This document shows positions 37,872-49,064 of a stretch of 64,000 nucleotides of DNA, in pieces. This DNA comes from Malurus cyaneus samueli (Eukaryota; Chordata; Aves; Passeriformes; Maluridae). Each line of letters opens with the position of its first letter. Position 1 is the stretch's first letter. Below the pieces are notes generated by a model. The model searched no databases and was not told the DNA's origin. It saw only the letters and a list, made by a program, of their open reading frames with translations. Location of the stretch: the NCBI GenBank assembly GCA_009741485.1, contig CM019217.1, positions 32,697,165 to 32,761,164 on the forward strand. The letters run 5' to 3'. Both the position numbers and the translations under genes were made by a program.

Positions 37872-39593
37872 CATAAGTACATTCCTTGTAGTTATGAAAA
37901 AAGGATTGCTGTTAGGGTTAGAAAGAATTACCATGAAAAGGCAAATGTACTTTACTGTAGAGCCTGTTGCTTTGTTTGGAACAATCAGCACTGGGATGAA
38001 AACAGAACAAGATTATCAGTAGGCAGCAAAAAAAGTTGTATCAATTATTAGCCTTCGAAATGAGCTCAGAGACATGCAAGCGAAAGAGCGACGGTTCTGA
38101 TTTAAATACAGCCAGTTAAATGACTTAAATTCAAACCCAAGTCTGAGCTGGTGAAAGTGAAGCGTATTTCTCATGACCAGAAACAAGAACATGAGCCTTC
38201 TCTGGCAGAACAGCAACTCAGCCCACGACTCCTCTTTTTGTGTTCTGCCACCCGCCCTTGTTTCTGATAAACCTGCCCCAGTTTCTCTACCTGTCCAATC
38301 TGTGGCTCTTATTCGAAGGCAGACCTCAATTAAAAGAGAGCATTACTCAGCAGTTAAAGCTACGCCCTCCTCAACCTTTCCAATTCTTCTATGTAGGTAA
38401 GGAACATGCACAAGAGACAAGTAAGTGTATTGTTTACGGAAGCAGCATTGCCATATGTTTTCTACCTAAACAGTCAGCCAAAACTTTTCCCGCTAAAAGA
38501 CAGAGCCAGACCTTTGCGGGCCTAAGGTACATTCTCAAGCAGAACCATTAGCACATGCGCACAGAGCACAGGCTCACTACATAACCAATTAGATAAACTT
38601 ACATAAATCATATTTTACTGCACTGCACAACTGGCAGTATGGCTGACCACATCTGATGAAAGTCATTGTATGTGGTTCTAAAATAAACAATACCTCATAT
38701 AGCTACTCCAACATCTAGCAAAAAAAGGTAGTTAAGAACGTTATTTTTGAAATGAAGTTTCTAAAATATGCCTGGTACACCCATGGATACTGAAGAATAT
38801 TTCTGCAATTAAAATAATTGTACAGACTGAACCTAAGACTGACTCAGAGGAAAAGCCTCATGATTTTAGCAAAAACCAAAACCTGCAAAATGTTTCATTT
38901 AGAGATGGATATATATTTTTCAAAGAAACTGGAAAAAGTTCAGCAACTGAGACTTCATTAGAGCTGAAAGAAAAAAAACGCATAAAACCATTTTTTGCAT
39001 CTCTGTTCCATGAAAACATTTCAGTCAGATCCATTCCTATGCAGACATCCCATGCAAATACAATGTCAAGATTTCAGTTTTCAAATTCAATGCTTATGGA
39101 ACATTTGTATCTAAAGAGCAAGAAAAGTAACTACATCCATAATGTAAGCAGAGACTAAAGACTTATTCGTAACATACTACAAACTTCCCCAAATATTCCC
39201 TAAAGATGGACTTCCTTTATTCGTAATTTTTGACTGGACTAATGCACAGGGAGGAGGCCAGTGCATGAACAAACAGCTAGCCAATCTGATCCCACCCATG
39301 ATCCCATCTCTTCATCAGTAAAACTGCCCTGAAACCAGAGGCTGAAAGATTGCTTGGGCCTTGGGTGAACTTTTCATGGCCACTGGTATTTTTCCTACAT
39401 CTCTCAAAAGAGATGTGCCGCAGACATGCCCAGTTTACAGGTGGAGGTTGTAGCTGCTCCAAACTTCATGTTAAAGCCAATAAACTTCTCTGAAGTTTCT
39501 GGTCATTCTACACACCCAGCCAGCAATGCAGTAATTACACCTAAAAGCACAAATCTGAAGAAAACTTCATAAAAAATATTTCCGTTTCACTCT

Positions 39594-39610
39594 TAAAAAA
39601 AAAAAAAAAA
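39594..39610. repeat. Poly-A tract
   Basis: Seen: a run of about 17 A. Similar runs of 14 to 17 occur at about 41790-41806 (T) and 43897-43917 (A). None has a recognisable element attached. Confidence 0.85.
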
Positions 39611-42600
39611 TATTTAGTTTAAGGCTTACATGTAGTGAAACAGGTCACAGTATGGTCCAAGAACACAAATTCTCAGGAGAGCAGAATTTAGAATGTCCTA
39701 TGAAAATGAAGAATGGCGCTTCACTCTAAAATGCTGTGAAAATTCAAGAGGCAAAGTCAAGTACTACAATGAAATTTAGTACATAATCTTTACTGGCTTA
39801 TAGGATAAACAATTCAATTTATGGCATTTACAACATCACATATGGTCAGAAGTTCATCTACAAACTATGTCACAGGTCATCAGCAGGAAATTCATAGGAA
39901 ATTATGGAGGAAATTAAAAGAACACAAATGGGCAAGCAAACTAGTTTATACAATCTAGGTTCTCCCAGCACAGCTTCCTGTATTATGATGAACTCAGTTT
40001 TCATACTGAACTTTGCTTTTTCCAGGCCACATTAAGTAACTTTTTCTGAATTGTCTATTATACTCTTCAAGCCCCAAAATGTGGAGGTCAAATTCACTAA
40101 AAAGTGCCATTCAGGTTTTTCCCTTTAAACAGTATAGCTGGGAAAGGACCTAGTAAACATATTTTGAAATCATTAAATGCAGATTTCTCACCATTGACAC
40201 CTCAACAATGGGTGTGCAACATCCTTCATTGACACAACTACCAGTGAGGACAGTACTCAAACACAAGAAGACATTCTCATATTCCTTCAGTTCCAGCATC
40301 CCAGCCAAACTGCATTTTTTATCATGTTTGGGCAGATGACAAGACAAATACAAAACAAAAGATACCTCTGCAGTCTCTCTGCTTTCTCCTTTAGTTAAAT
40401 AAAAAGATCTGGTGTAAATGTGGTCAACTTTTCCTTCATTCTTTTTCACAATATCCAAATACCCACAAAAGGTCCACAAAATAAAAGCAGTTCCTCAACT
40501 GTTAGTCGGTTCACTCTGCTGCTTTCACACTCTATAAAATCCAGTAAAAACACTCAAATCTGTTCTTTCAATATCCCAAATTGAAATTTGTAATAAATTG
40601 TGTATTTGTAGCTATCTCCTGCAGATAGTATTTCCCACTGAAGCAACAAGAAACCTTTATAAACTATAATTATAGGAATCCTATCATCTACAATTTGATG
40701 AAAAACAGAACTACCTTTGGGTTGTGAGGAGCTGGTTGATAAGGTAGAAGTGATAACAGTACCGAATAACAGTCATTCCACATCATTTACTGCTGCTATT
40801 ATAAACAGGCTCTCTTTTCCAGCCTGCAGCAAGGTGAGAGGGAGAATTCTAAAAAAAACAGGGTTTCATTGTACACAGGATTTCACTTGCAAAATGAGGA
40901 CTGCTGTGTTCACACTGAACACACCTATTATTGGATGTTTGTTCTTACCTACCATTACCAAATCAAGGCCTGGGTTGAGAAAGGATCCTTTTTGTGATGG
41001 GAAGTATTACAGTATAAAACAAAGGAAACAGTTCTCCTACTGAACAGATTACCATCTAAGTGCAGAGAACTGCAGAAACAGTTAAAGGTACCCAGTCAAT
41101 GACTGATAGAACAGGGAATATCTCCCTCACCTACTTTCAAACCCAGTGATTTTAATCTCTCTTCGAAAGAAGGAAAAGGGAGAGTTGCTATCCTTTTTAT
41201 AATGAATTCAAGCCTGTTGAAAATCAAGTTTTCTTGTTTTGGTTACCTTTTGCAGCCTGTTTAAAAGCTGCCAATACAGATCAGGATTCTGTCTAAACTA
41301 GACTGCTCTACCCACTCCCATCATGCTGCACACCCAAATATACTTGCTGTAAAGCCAGGTCTTTCCTTTCCCCCCACCCCCTCCTCCACAGTCAATTTGA
41401 GTAAGATTAATCCAGCACCTATATGTCATGCAAAAGTGAGATACAAAACAGCATCAGCAGAGCAGCCAACTCAATAAAATATGCTGAAAATAGGAAGCCA
41501 GTAGCTATAAACAACTTCATACCCCTTCATAGCCACAGGCAGTCACTCAGGAGCAACAAATACTGGTTTTGGAGATTTTTGCAACTTCAATATTCAAGCA
41601 TTTTCCCCAGAACTACTCTGGTTGCTACTGGCCTTGATACCAAAAATTCTGCAAGAACAAGCACAATTTCCTGAGACTTTTAGAAAAGCTTTTAAGCCTT
41701 GTTTCTGCTTCCTGTCCTATTTATTTCATCTAGGAAAAAAAGACCCATAAATGAAAGTGTTCAGTTTAAGTTCAAGCACTCAGGTCACAGTTTTTTTTTT
41801 TTTTAATGGTCACTATGCTTTTTTCCTGATTTTATAAAAATTAAACCAAATGGTTAGACTGAAATGCATGAAGTGTTTAATTAGATACTTCTTACAAGGG
41901 GCAAGCCATATTTCTAAGCTCAGATTTACATCAGCACCACCAAATGCATCAGATATCCAGTTTTGGTAATTTAATGGTAGTTTGGTCGTTTAAAATAATG
42001 GAAAGTATCACGATTTTCAAGGAAAAAAGTATCATTGACATTGTGCTCTTTAGCAATTCTTACACAAGCTCTAAATTAGCTGGCAACTTTTGATCATGAC
42101 TCTGATGCTGTCTGGCCACCTCCAATCGTGCAAAACCATGCTCAGGGGGATCCAAGAGTAACAGTACCTGAAAGTTTTTTCCAACACTGCTGTCCTTGAG
42201 TTGTGGCCCAGAATTTGGATGTTGATTCTGTTTTATGCTGTTCACAGAAATATTCTACAAGCTGCTATGGGTCATAAAGTAGAGTTACACTAAAGAAGCT
42301 TCCCAGAAAACAAAACACAGTTTTTGGAGAATTTCTACAACATGCTTAGCAAAATATCATCTTTATCGTCTTCATACCTGATTGTACTCATAAGTCTTTC
42401 AACTGTGCAAAGAATGTTACAAAGACAGTAGTTTACCCTGAACTCTCCAGCATACAAATGAAGTCCTATTGTTGCTCACAACAGAGCAGGTCATCAGGCT
42501 GACCCAAGGTGTTCTGCAAAATCCTCACATTTCAGCCTCCTCCAACAAGTAATGCATTTTGCAAAGATGTGGCTGCTATTCAATTCCAAAATGGCAAGAT

Positions 42601-44373
42601 ATTCAACACCCTTCAGGTTTATCAAACATCGCCAACTGAGTATAACTTCTACACCTGTGAAAGACCAGGAGCTATTTGTGAAGAATAAGTACTGTGTTTG
42701 TTCTGAACCCTTGTCTGTTCTTGAAAGAGGAGCTTCCTGTATCGTCAGTATCAGTAGTCTATCATGATACCTAGTGTGCATATAGAAAAATTCCTTCAAT
42801 CACAGGACTACCAGAAAACACACCTAGAAATGTAATCACATTCAGACTGACATGCCAATACAAATGGCAGTGACAGCCTTTAGTGACCTGATCCTGGAGC
42901 ACCTCTGTGCACCCCTACCTGGCCAAAGATCCAACCAAGCCAGATGAGAAAACATGGAGAATTTGAATGCAAGCAGGAACAAGAGGCTAGGGATGAAAAG
43001 TAACCTGAAACTTAGCCCTGTAGAGATGAGTGCATTGAACTGAGATAGAAACATGAACAGGTCTAGGTAAGATGGAGACACACTTCTTAAATTCATTCTT
43101 TTTCTTTCTTAAATTCATTGCTGTTTGATTTTATTTCTAATGCCATGAAGAAAAGACACTCTGGATCTCCATGCTCATAGGTCACAACAGCCAGGGAGAG
43201 CAACAGGTACTCGACTGGTCAGCTGAACGCACAAGCAGTGCTCAAGACACTGCCTACAACCCAGTCTAAAAGTGAACTCACGGCTATGCAGAAAATGCCT
43301 TAGTATCCAGTATGCAAGGACCAGGCATACATGTGACATAACACACAGGCATGGACACGGCACTCTATGTAAGTTAATACCACACATACAATTGTAGGAA
43401 TAAAAAACAGGATTGTACAGAAAGAGAGAAAAGATTGTCTTTTGGATTCTTTTACGCTAGAAATCAAGGCGGGAATAAAATACAGTAGAAACTGTGTGAA
43501 AATGATTGGTCCATGAGCTTGAACCAAGTTTGTGGTCTGAAGACAGAGCACACTTAGATCATTCCCGCAGACCAGTATGTAGTGCAAGTTCCTAATTCTC
43601 TATCAAAGTAAGTGGATGCCACGATGCCACATAGACCAAAAGGGACTGGAACAACACACTGGCGTGACCCTCCTCTTGGAATTCACCAGTTCACCACAGA
43701 CTGAAGCAAAGGAGACAGAGCAGGATCCAGAAGGTAAAACTGGTCCTATTAGCCATTGACACCCACATGCTCTCAGTTTTTACTGTCCCAGTAATGGGTC
43801 TGGCCTAAGACAACCCAAAACTACTCAGAATTCAGAGAGGCAAAGCAATCACATTACTGTTAAGAAGATGAATGGGAAGGTGTTTCTTAATGGCACAATC
43901 AAAAAAAAAAAAAAAAGGCAATGCAATACTGATTATTCGATTGAATATTAATTACAATACAACAGCTTTCCAGCTAGAACATATTCCTTTAGATAACTGT
44001 ATTAAGGGACAGGAGAATTCAATGAGATTCGCATGTATCTGGCACTTCTCAATTACACTAAACGGAATTCTTCAGTTCGCATGTAATTATCTCCAAATAC
44101 TAATCATTAGAGTTAGAGGCTCAAGCTTAAAAAAAAACAAAACACTCAGGACTCTTAAATTTGCTCTGATGGCGTACTGTTCAAGGAGCTTGAAGAGTTT
44201 GAGCTAGACCTTTCATCAAACAGTCCTAAAAGAGTGAATGAGGTTCTTTTCCAGCTACAAATTTTAATTTGCATAAAGATACCATCAATTGGATAGCAGG
44301 GTTACATACTTCTCTCCTTTCCCTTCTGCTTGAACTTGGTAACCAAACTCCACTAACAGCAGGCAACGAGACA

Positions 44374-44419
44374 GAATTTTACTCTTGAATTTTACTCTTG
44401 AATTTTACTCTTGAATTTT
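44374..44419. repeat. 13-bp tandem repeat, three and a half perfect copies
   Basis: Seen: the unit GAATTTTACTCTT is repeated exactly three times, followed by a partial fourth copy (GAATTTT). Perfect identity of the copies suggests a recent expansion, so copy number may vary between individuals. Confidence 0.95.
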
Positions 44420-47400
44420 GAAGGACTGAAACCCCTGCAAACTTTAAAGCAAAGAGCAATAAAGTAATTGCATACTTTTCAGAAGGTAACTTCCAAATGA
44501 CCACGCTTCAGAATTAGTTTTTACCATTGCAGAAAGCTCTTTAGACATTCCTTCATGCTGTGAGTGTTAGATCGTTAGACTACACCACCTCCATCTCAAA
44601 CTGACACCTTATCTCCAACACCAAAATTGTCAATTAAAGTAACTGAAGAAAGGCTGCAGGAAAAGTTATTTCTTTCAAGAGCGTTACTCAGTTCTGGTAA
44701 TGTTTAATGGCTGGGTCAATCACAGGGTGCAGCTTCTCTCTCTGCTAAAAGAAAATCCAGGATTTGCTTTTGTATTTAGAAGGGGGAAAGGAAAAAATCA
44801 AGAAGCTTTCAACATTTAAAAAGCTATATATATTATTTCATTTAACTGTTTGGAAACCTCCTAAGTTGCATTAAGTTTTATCCTGATTGGCAGTTGCATA
44901 TGATTTAGTTTCCCTTGTATTAAGCAGCAATATATCAAAAACTTCAAGTATTTTCTCCCCTTTTCAGTAACATGTATGAATGGTATTGGATTCAAACTTT
45001 TCAACAAAGAGATTGGATTCAATCTCTTTTCACACAAGGTCAAAGCTTTACATTGCTGTAATTTTCTTTTTCAGTGTTTTTTCTCCAAGACAGTCCTCCA
45101 CAGGGAAATTAATATTCAGCATGAACAATGAACTCCTTGCATGGCCTTTGAACCCAGTGGTTGCTAGGAGGCCTAGAGAAACCCTGGAGTACAGCCTATT
45201 TAATAGCATGTATCAAGAGATTATTCACAAGCAAAAATGTGTGATTTTCTAAATGGTCTGCTTTTTTCCCTCCTTACTTCCATCTCCATTCATCTGTCAA
45301 ACAATCTTTAGATTTCATATGAATTGCATCTGCATCAATTTTCTGTAATTATGGGCAGTTTGTTCCCCAAGTATTGAAAATGTGACTGGCCAGCCACCAA
45401 TGCTGCTTCAAATCAAGCAAATATCAAACTGCTCCTTACTCAGTTTTATGGAAAGACTGCTTAAAATCAGATGTGCTTCACCACTCTAGCATGAGGTTTG
45501 CACTTCCATTAAAAACATGATTTTGCTTGGAGACTATTTTCCTCATACAAAATACCATGGCATTGACCACAGGATCATTACTCAGTATTCCTCTGTGGTG
45601 AGAAAACTATATATAACTTCCCCATGCTCAGTTCAGGCATACTTGAATATTAACATTTCAAGCTTTTTAGCATCTTACTGAAAGTTGTTTGGTTGTATGC
45701 ATTTCCATATTTCCCCAAGCAGAGTAACTGAGACAAAACCCCAAGGTTTCTTTTCCACCCACCACCCCCATCCCAAACGACAAGGCATTTAATTAAAAGA
45801 TAACCACAACAATGCTAATGGTGATGAGGTTAAATGGTTGGATAAACAGAATGCAAAAGCCTCTGAAAAGCCCATGTGTTTTGGGACACTTTCTCCCCTA
45901 CAACATTCTGGGTGACAAAGAAAGTATTTGTATTCCTGACCTCCACAATTTTTATGCCAGAGAACTTCCTACAGATTTCCTGCAGGGAAGAGAGTTTCTT
46001 TCAGATGATCACAACTTCAAGTGAGAAGTGTTTAGACACAGTAGCTATTCTTCCCAAAACTAATATTTGGAAACGCAGTGGACAAGGATCCTTTACAAAT
46101 AAATGAATGTGGCAACTATCCGCTATGAGAGAACAATTACATTTCCAAAAACCTATTAGGCTGTTCTTGGGGTTAAAAAAAACCAACAAAAAATAAACAA
46201 CAAAACCAACAATTACTTGCTGATTTTAATTTTCAACATGATCTCCCTCCAACAACTTCAGCAAATTAGTAAAACTTAACATGACATTTGTCCGTCATCT
46301 TCAGCTGCTGCAATTTAAATCAATGCACTCTATATTCATAAACAAGTATTCTGAGTCTGGAGATTACTTTAAAACATATATAGCAGATTACAATTCAGTG
46401 CCCCCTCATGCCCCTCAAGGACACAGGTATTTGCCAACAAAGCAGGCTGGCACATCTGATTCTGCAGACTGCTGGTGTTTGGTTGGATTGTACCAATCTT
46501 GCCAAGATAAAGCTTTCACAGAGCCAGACCACTTCCCTGAAGAACTAAAAACAAGCGAGAACCACACCGCTTGGCACAAAGTGCTCACGTGAGCTCCTTT
46601 GCTTTTAAATATGAGCTTTCACACTGAAAGGAAGGCCTAAAAAGTACCGACTTCAACAAAACTGACACAGGGTATGTTACAGTGGGAATATGAGGACATT
46701 CACCCAGAACAAAAATCTTTGCAGTATCGTCAGATTCAGTTTTCCAGACACCCTCAGGTCCTACAGCACCAACAGAACAGATCAATCCCTCCACCACCAC
46801 AACCATTCTCCTCTTCTTCAACTGTTCAAGCATAAATTATCCTTGTCATTTCCACTCACTATGTGACTTCCCAGGAAAGGAAAAATCAGAGCACCAATTG
46901 CCAAAACACCACAATGTTCTTACACACACAGATTTTTTAATAAAATGCATATTATTTATCTTGTACTCGGGCATTAAAGAAAGAACAGTCACGAGACTGA
47001 GGCGTTTTTAAAAAATGAGAAACCAATCCTGACTAAGGAGATACGTTTATTAGGGCCAGAGATAGGAAGGCAAGCATGTAACTGAAAACCACAATCTTTG
47101 GCTCAACCTTTGCAGCAGAAATAGGGTGGGAGGGGAGAGCATACAGGACTGGAGACATTTTCACTAATGCATTATAAATACCTTCGTTTTCTCCTTTAAA
47201 GGAATCTACCTACTCAACCTAAATTGCACCTCAGAGGGAAAAGAGTGCCTTTGTGATAAATTGGAATTTGCCATCATAATAATGACACGTTATGTCCTAT
47301 CATCACAATAAACAGGCAGCAGAACAACAAAGGAGGTTTCCAGGATTTTCTGCCCCCAGCCCCCTCCCCATCAGCATTTTTCCAAGTCTTCTTTCGGGTA

Positions 47401-48116
47401 TTTATGAAATTCCTTAATTTCAAGGCCATTAAGACATATTTCAGGATGGAGCAGATTCTGCTAACAGTACTGAGGCTTTCCAAAATCTCACCAGCACTCC
47501 ATCAGAGGCCAAGCCTCTCCCTGATGCCTGCCTTTTCCTGCGCTGTTTTTTGTTTGCGCTTTCTCTTTCCCATGCACAAACATGTTGGTGCAGTGTCCAT
47601 TATTTCCCTACGGCCTTCCTTGAAAACCACTGACAAATGAATATACATGCACGTGTGTGTTCCACCACATACACAGGTCTGGTCTCCTTCTACACCTCAA
47701 AAAACAAATGCAAATGTGTTTACACTCATTTTCACCAACACATGCCTTGCCATTGCAGAAACATGCAGGCTAAAACCCAGAGAGTCTGTAACACGGCAAG
47801 TGTGTTTGCAATCACAAGTAACCCTTTTCCTTTCCAAAATGGAAAAACCCGAAAACCCGATGAGTTAACTAGAGTTAGCTGCATTTGAAAAAGAATGTGT
47901 GGGGGAGCAGTAAATATCCAGCACATGCTTTTACGCACAAAAGGCGCAAAAGGCTCCATGCTCTGCACATCCAGTCATTTTTGTCTGCTCTTCCACAACA
48001 GAGATGCAACCGTTTCTCTCATAGATTTATTTCACTCGACTAATAGATTTTAAACACCATATTGCGAGGACCCCGCTGTGAATCTTGCAGAGGTACAAAA
48101 TGGTGGATGTATGCTA

Positions 48117-48133
48117 TTTTTTTTTTTTTTTTG
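48117..48133. repeat. Poly-T tract just inside STOX2 intron 1
   Basis: Seen: about 17 T on the plus strand (A on the sense strand), roughly 140 bases into the intron after the exon 1 donor. Confidence 0.9.
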
Positions 48134-48268
48134 CATTATTCATAACAACTCAGCCTCCCGATCGCAGGCTCCCCTCCGTACCGACCAAAACAGCCTTTCC
48201 AGCCAGACACACATCCCGCGGCAGCCTCGCAATAAAGCTCTCTCGCATACACAAATTATGTTACAAAC

Positions 48269-48434
48269 CTGATGTCATGTAGCCCCGTGATGCCTGGGAA
48301 ATAAAAGCTGGGGGGAAGTGCTTGTGCAGTCGGTAGTCCTTCTCGCTGCGGGACCTCATGCGGTCTGAGGCCCGGTCGGAGAAGTCGGAGCTAGGCCAGG
48401 CCCGCCGCAAGGTCGTACTCCGCGTCTTCTTCAT
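48269..48434 (-). CDS. STOX2: STOX2 first coding exon (N-terminal 55 residues plus 1 base)
   Basis: Seen: the minus strand from the ATG at 48434 encodes MKKTRSTTLRRAWPSSDF, then SDRASDRMRSRSEKDYRLHK and ...QASRGYMTS, and its last base G begins a split glycine codon. It abuts a CAG|GTTTGT donor (GT at 48268-48267), so the exon ends in phase 1. An in-frame TAG at 48506-48504, with no ATG between, fixes the start. Known: this basic, Ser/Arg-rich leader is the N-terminus I recognise for storkhead box 2, a nuclear winged-helix transcriptional regulator related to STOX1 and studied in trophoblast and placenta. The winged-helix domain is encoded by later exons, which are not in this window. A few residues after LHK (HFPPAFIS) seem to differ from the mammalian form as I remember it. 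The exon sits in a CpG island, as expected for the main promoter. Identification is from memory of the family, not an alignment. Confidence 0.92.
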
Positions 48435-48451
48435 CCTGAGGATGCCCGAGC

Positions 48452-48540
48452 CTACTCCTCCCGCCGCAGCATGGGTCAGGGGTGCGCGCTGCCGGCCATC
48501 AGCCTAGCGCGGGCACCGCCGGGGCGCAACCTGCGCGCAT
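48452..48540 (-). promoter_or_regulatory. STOX2: Chain of three short upstream ORFs in the STOX2 leader
   Basis: Seen on the minus strand, 5' to 3': ATG at 48540 (13 codons, stop TGA at 48501-48499); ATG at 48499, overlapping that stop as TGATG (7 codons, MAGSAHP, stop at 48478-48476); ATG at 48472 (6 codons, MLRREE, stop at 48454-48452). The last stop lies 17 bases before the STOX2 ATG. All have C at -3, a weak context. Inference: if transcription starts upstream of 48540, the leader would restrain STOX2 translation and could use stop-start coupling. The transcription start is not known from this sequence. Confidence 0.5.
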
Positions 48541-49047
48541 CTCGCCGCTCCCTCTTCTAGGGCGCCAGCCGCAGGTCCCTTCCTTTTTTTTTTTTCCCCC
48601 TCGAATGATCCAATTTTACACACGTCCACAATGCATTACACTTCATTTGCAATCGGTCCGGCTTATAGCTCCCAGATTTGCGTGGAGGAAAGGCACGTTA
48701 TGTGGCTTCTCAGGCAAAAAAAGGATAAGGAGAGGAGGGGGCTGAAGGGGCTGGGACGAGAGATGTGCAGCGTGGGAGCTCGGGGGTCCCGAACAATGGC
48801 CCAATTCAGCGCCGTGCTTAGCCAACTGTGAGCTCCGACACAAAGGCCCAAACAAAACGAGGAAAATCCCGCGGCGGCGGCTGCGACCCCGACCGCGGCG
48901 CGCCCGGCGCGGGGGAGGAGGCGGCAGCTCTCGGCGCGCAGGCGGGAGCGGCGGAAGGAGGAGGAAGAGGAGAGGAGGGAGGCCCACAGACGCCTCTGTC
49001 GCCGCGGGATGAGCGGATGCCGCCGCGCCCCCCCCCGCCCCACCACA

Positions 49048-49064
49048 CACCGCCGCCGCCGCCG
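49048..49064. repeat. (CCG)5 trinucleotide tract in the STOX2 CpG island
   Basis: Seen: five CCG units plus CC on the plus strand, i.e. GGC repeats on the STOX2 sense strand, preceded by C-rich sequence. If transcription starts upstream of 49064 it lies in the 5' untranslated region. Confidence 0.85.

Larger units (their letters stand above)
28816..48116. other. Intron sequence without a recognised gene
   Basis: AT-rich sequence with the CR1 scrap at 29785-29850, the inverted repeat at 37850-37871, the 13-bp tandem repeat at 44374-44419 and A/T tracts. Several isolated donor-like motifs on the minus strand (near 36070, 37820 and 40945) lack good acceptors at exon distance. No known exon was found. 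Confidence 0.55.
1..48268 (-). other. STOX2: STOX2 intron 1 (partial, continues beyond the left edge)
   Basis: Seen: below the exon 1 donor at 48268 I found no further exon of the known STOX2 protein. The long exon that encodes most of the protein would give an open frame of several hundred codons, and no minus-strand frame approaches that; the longest minus-strand frames outside the CpG islands are about 110-140 codons. Inference: the whole left three quarters of the window is first intron. A long first intron suits this gene. The intron holds an internal CpG island, candidate alternative exons, two CR1 remnants and one LTR-like insertion, listed separately. Confidence 0.75.
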
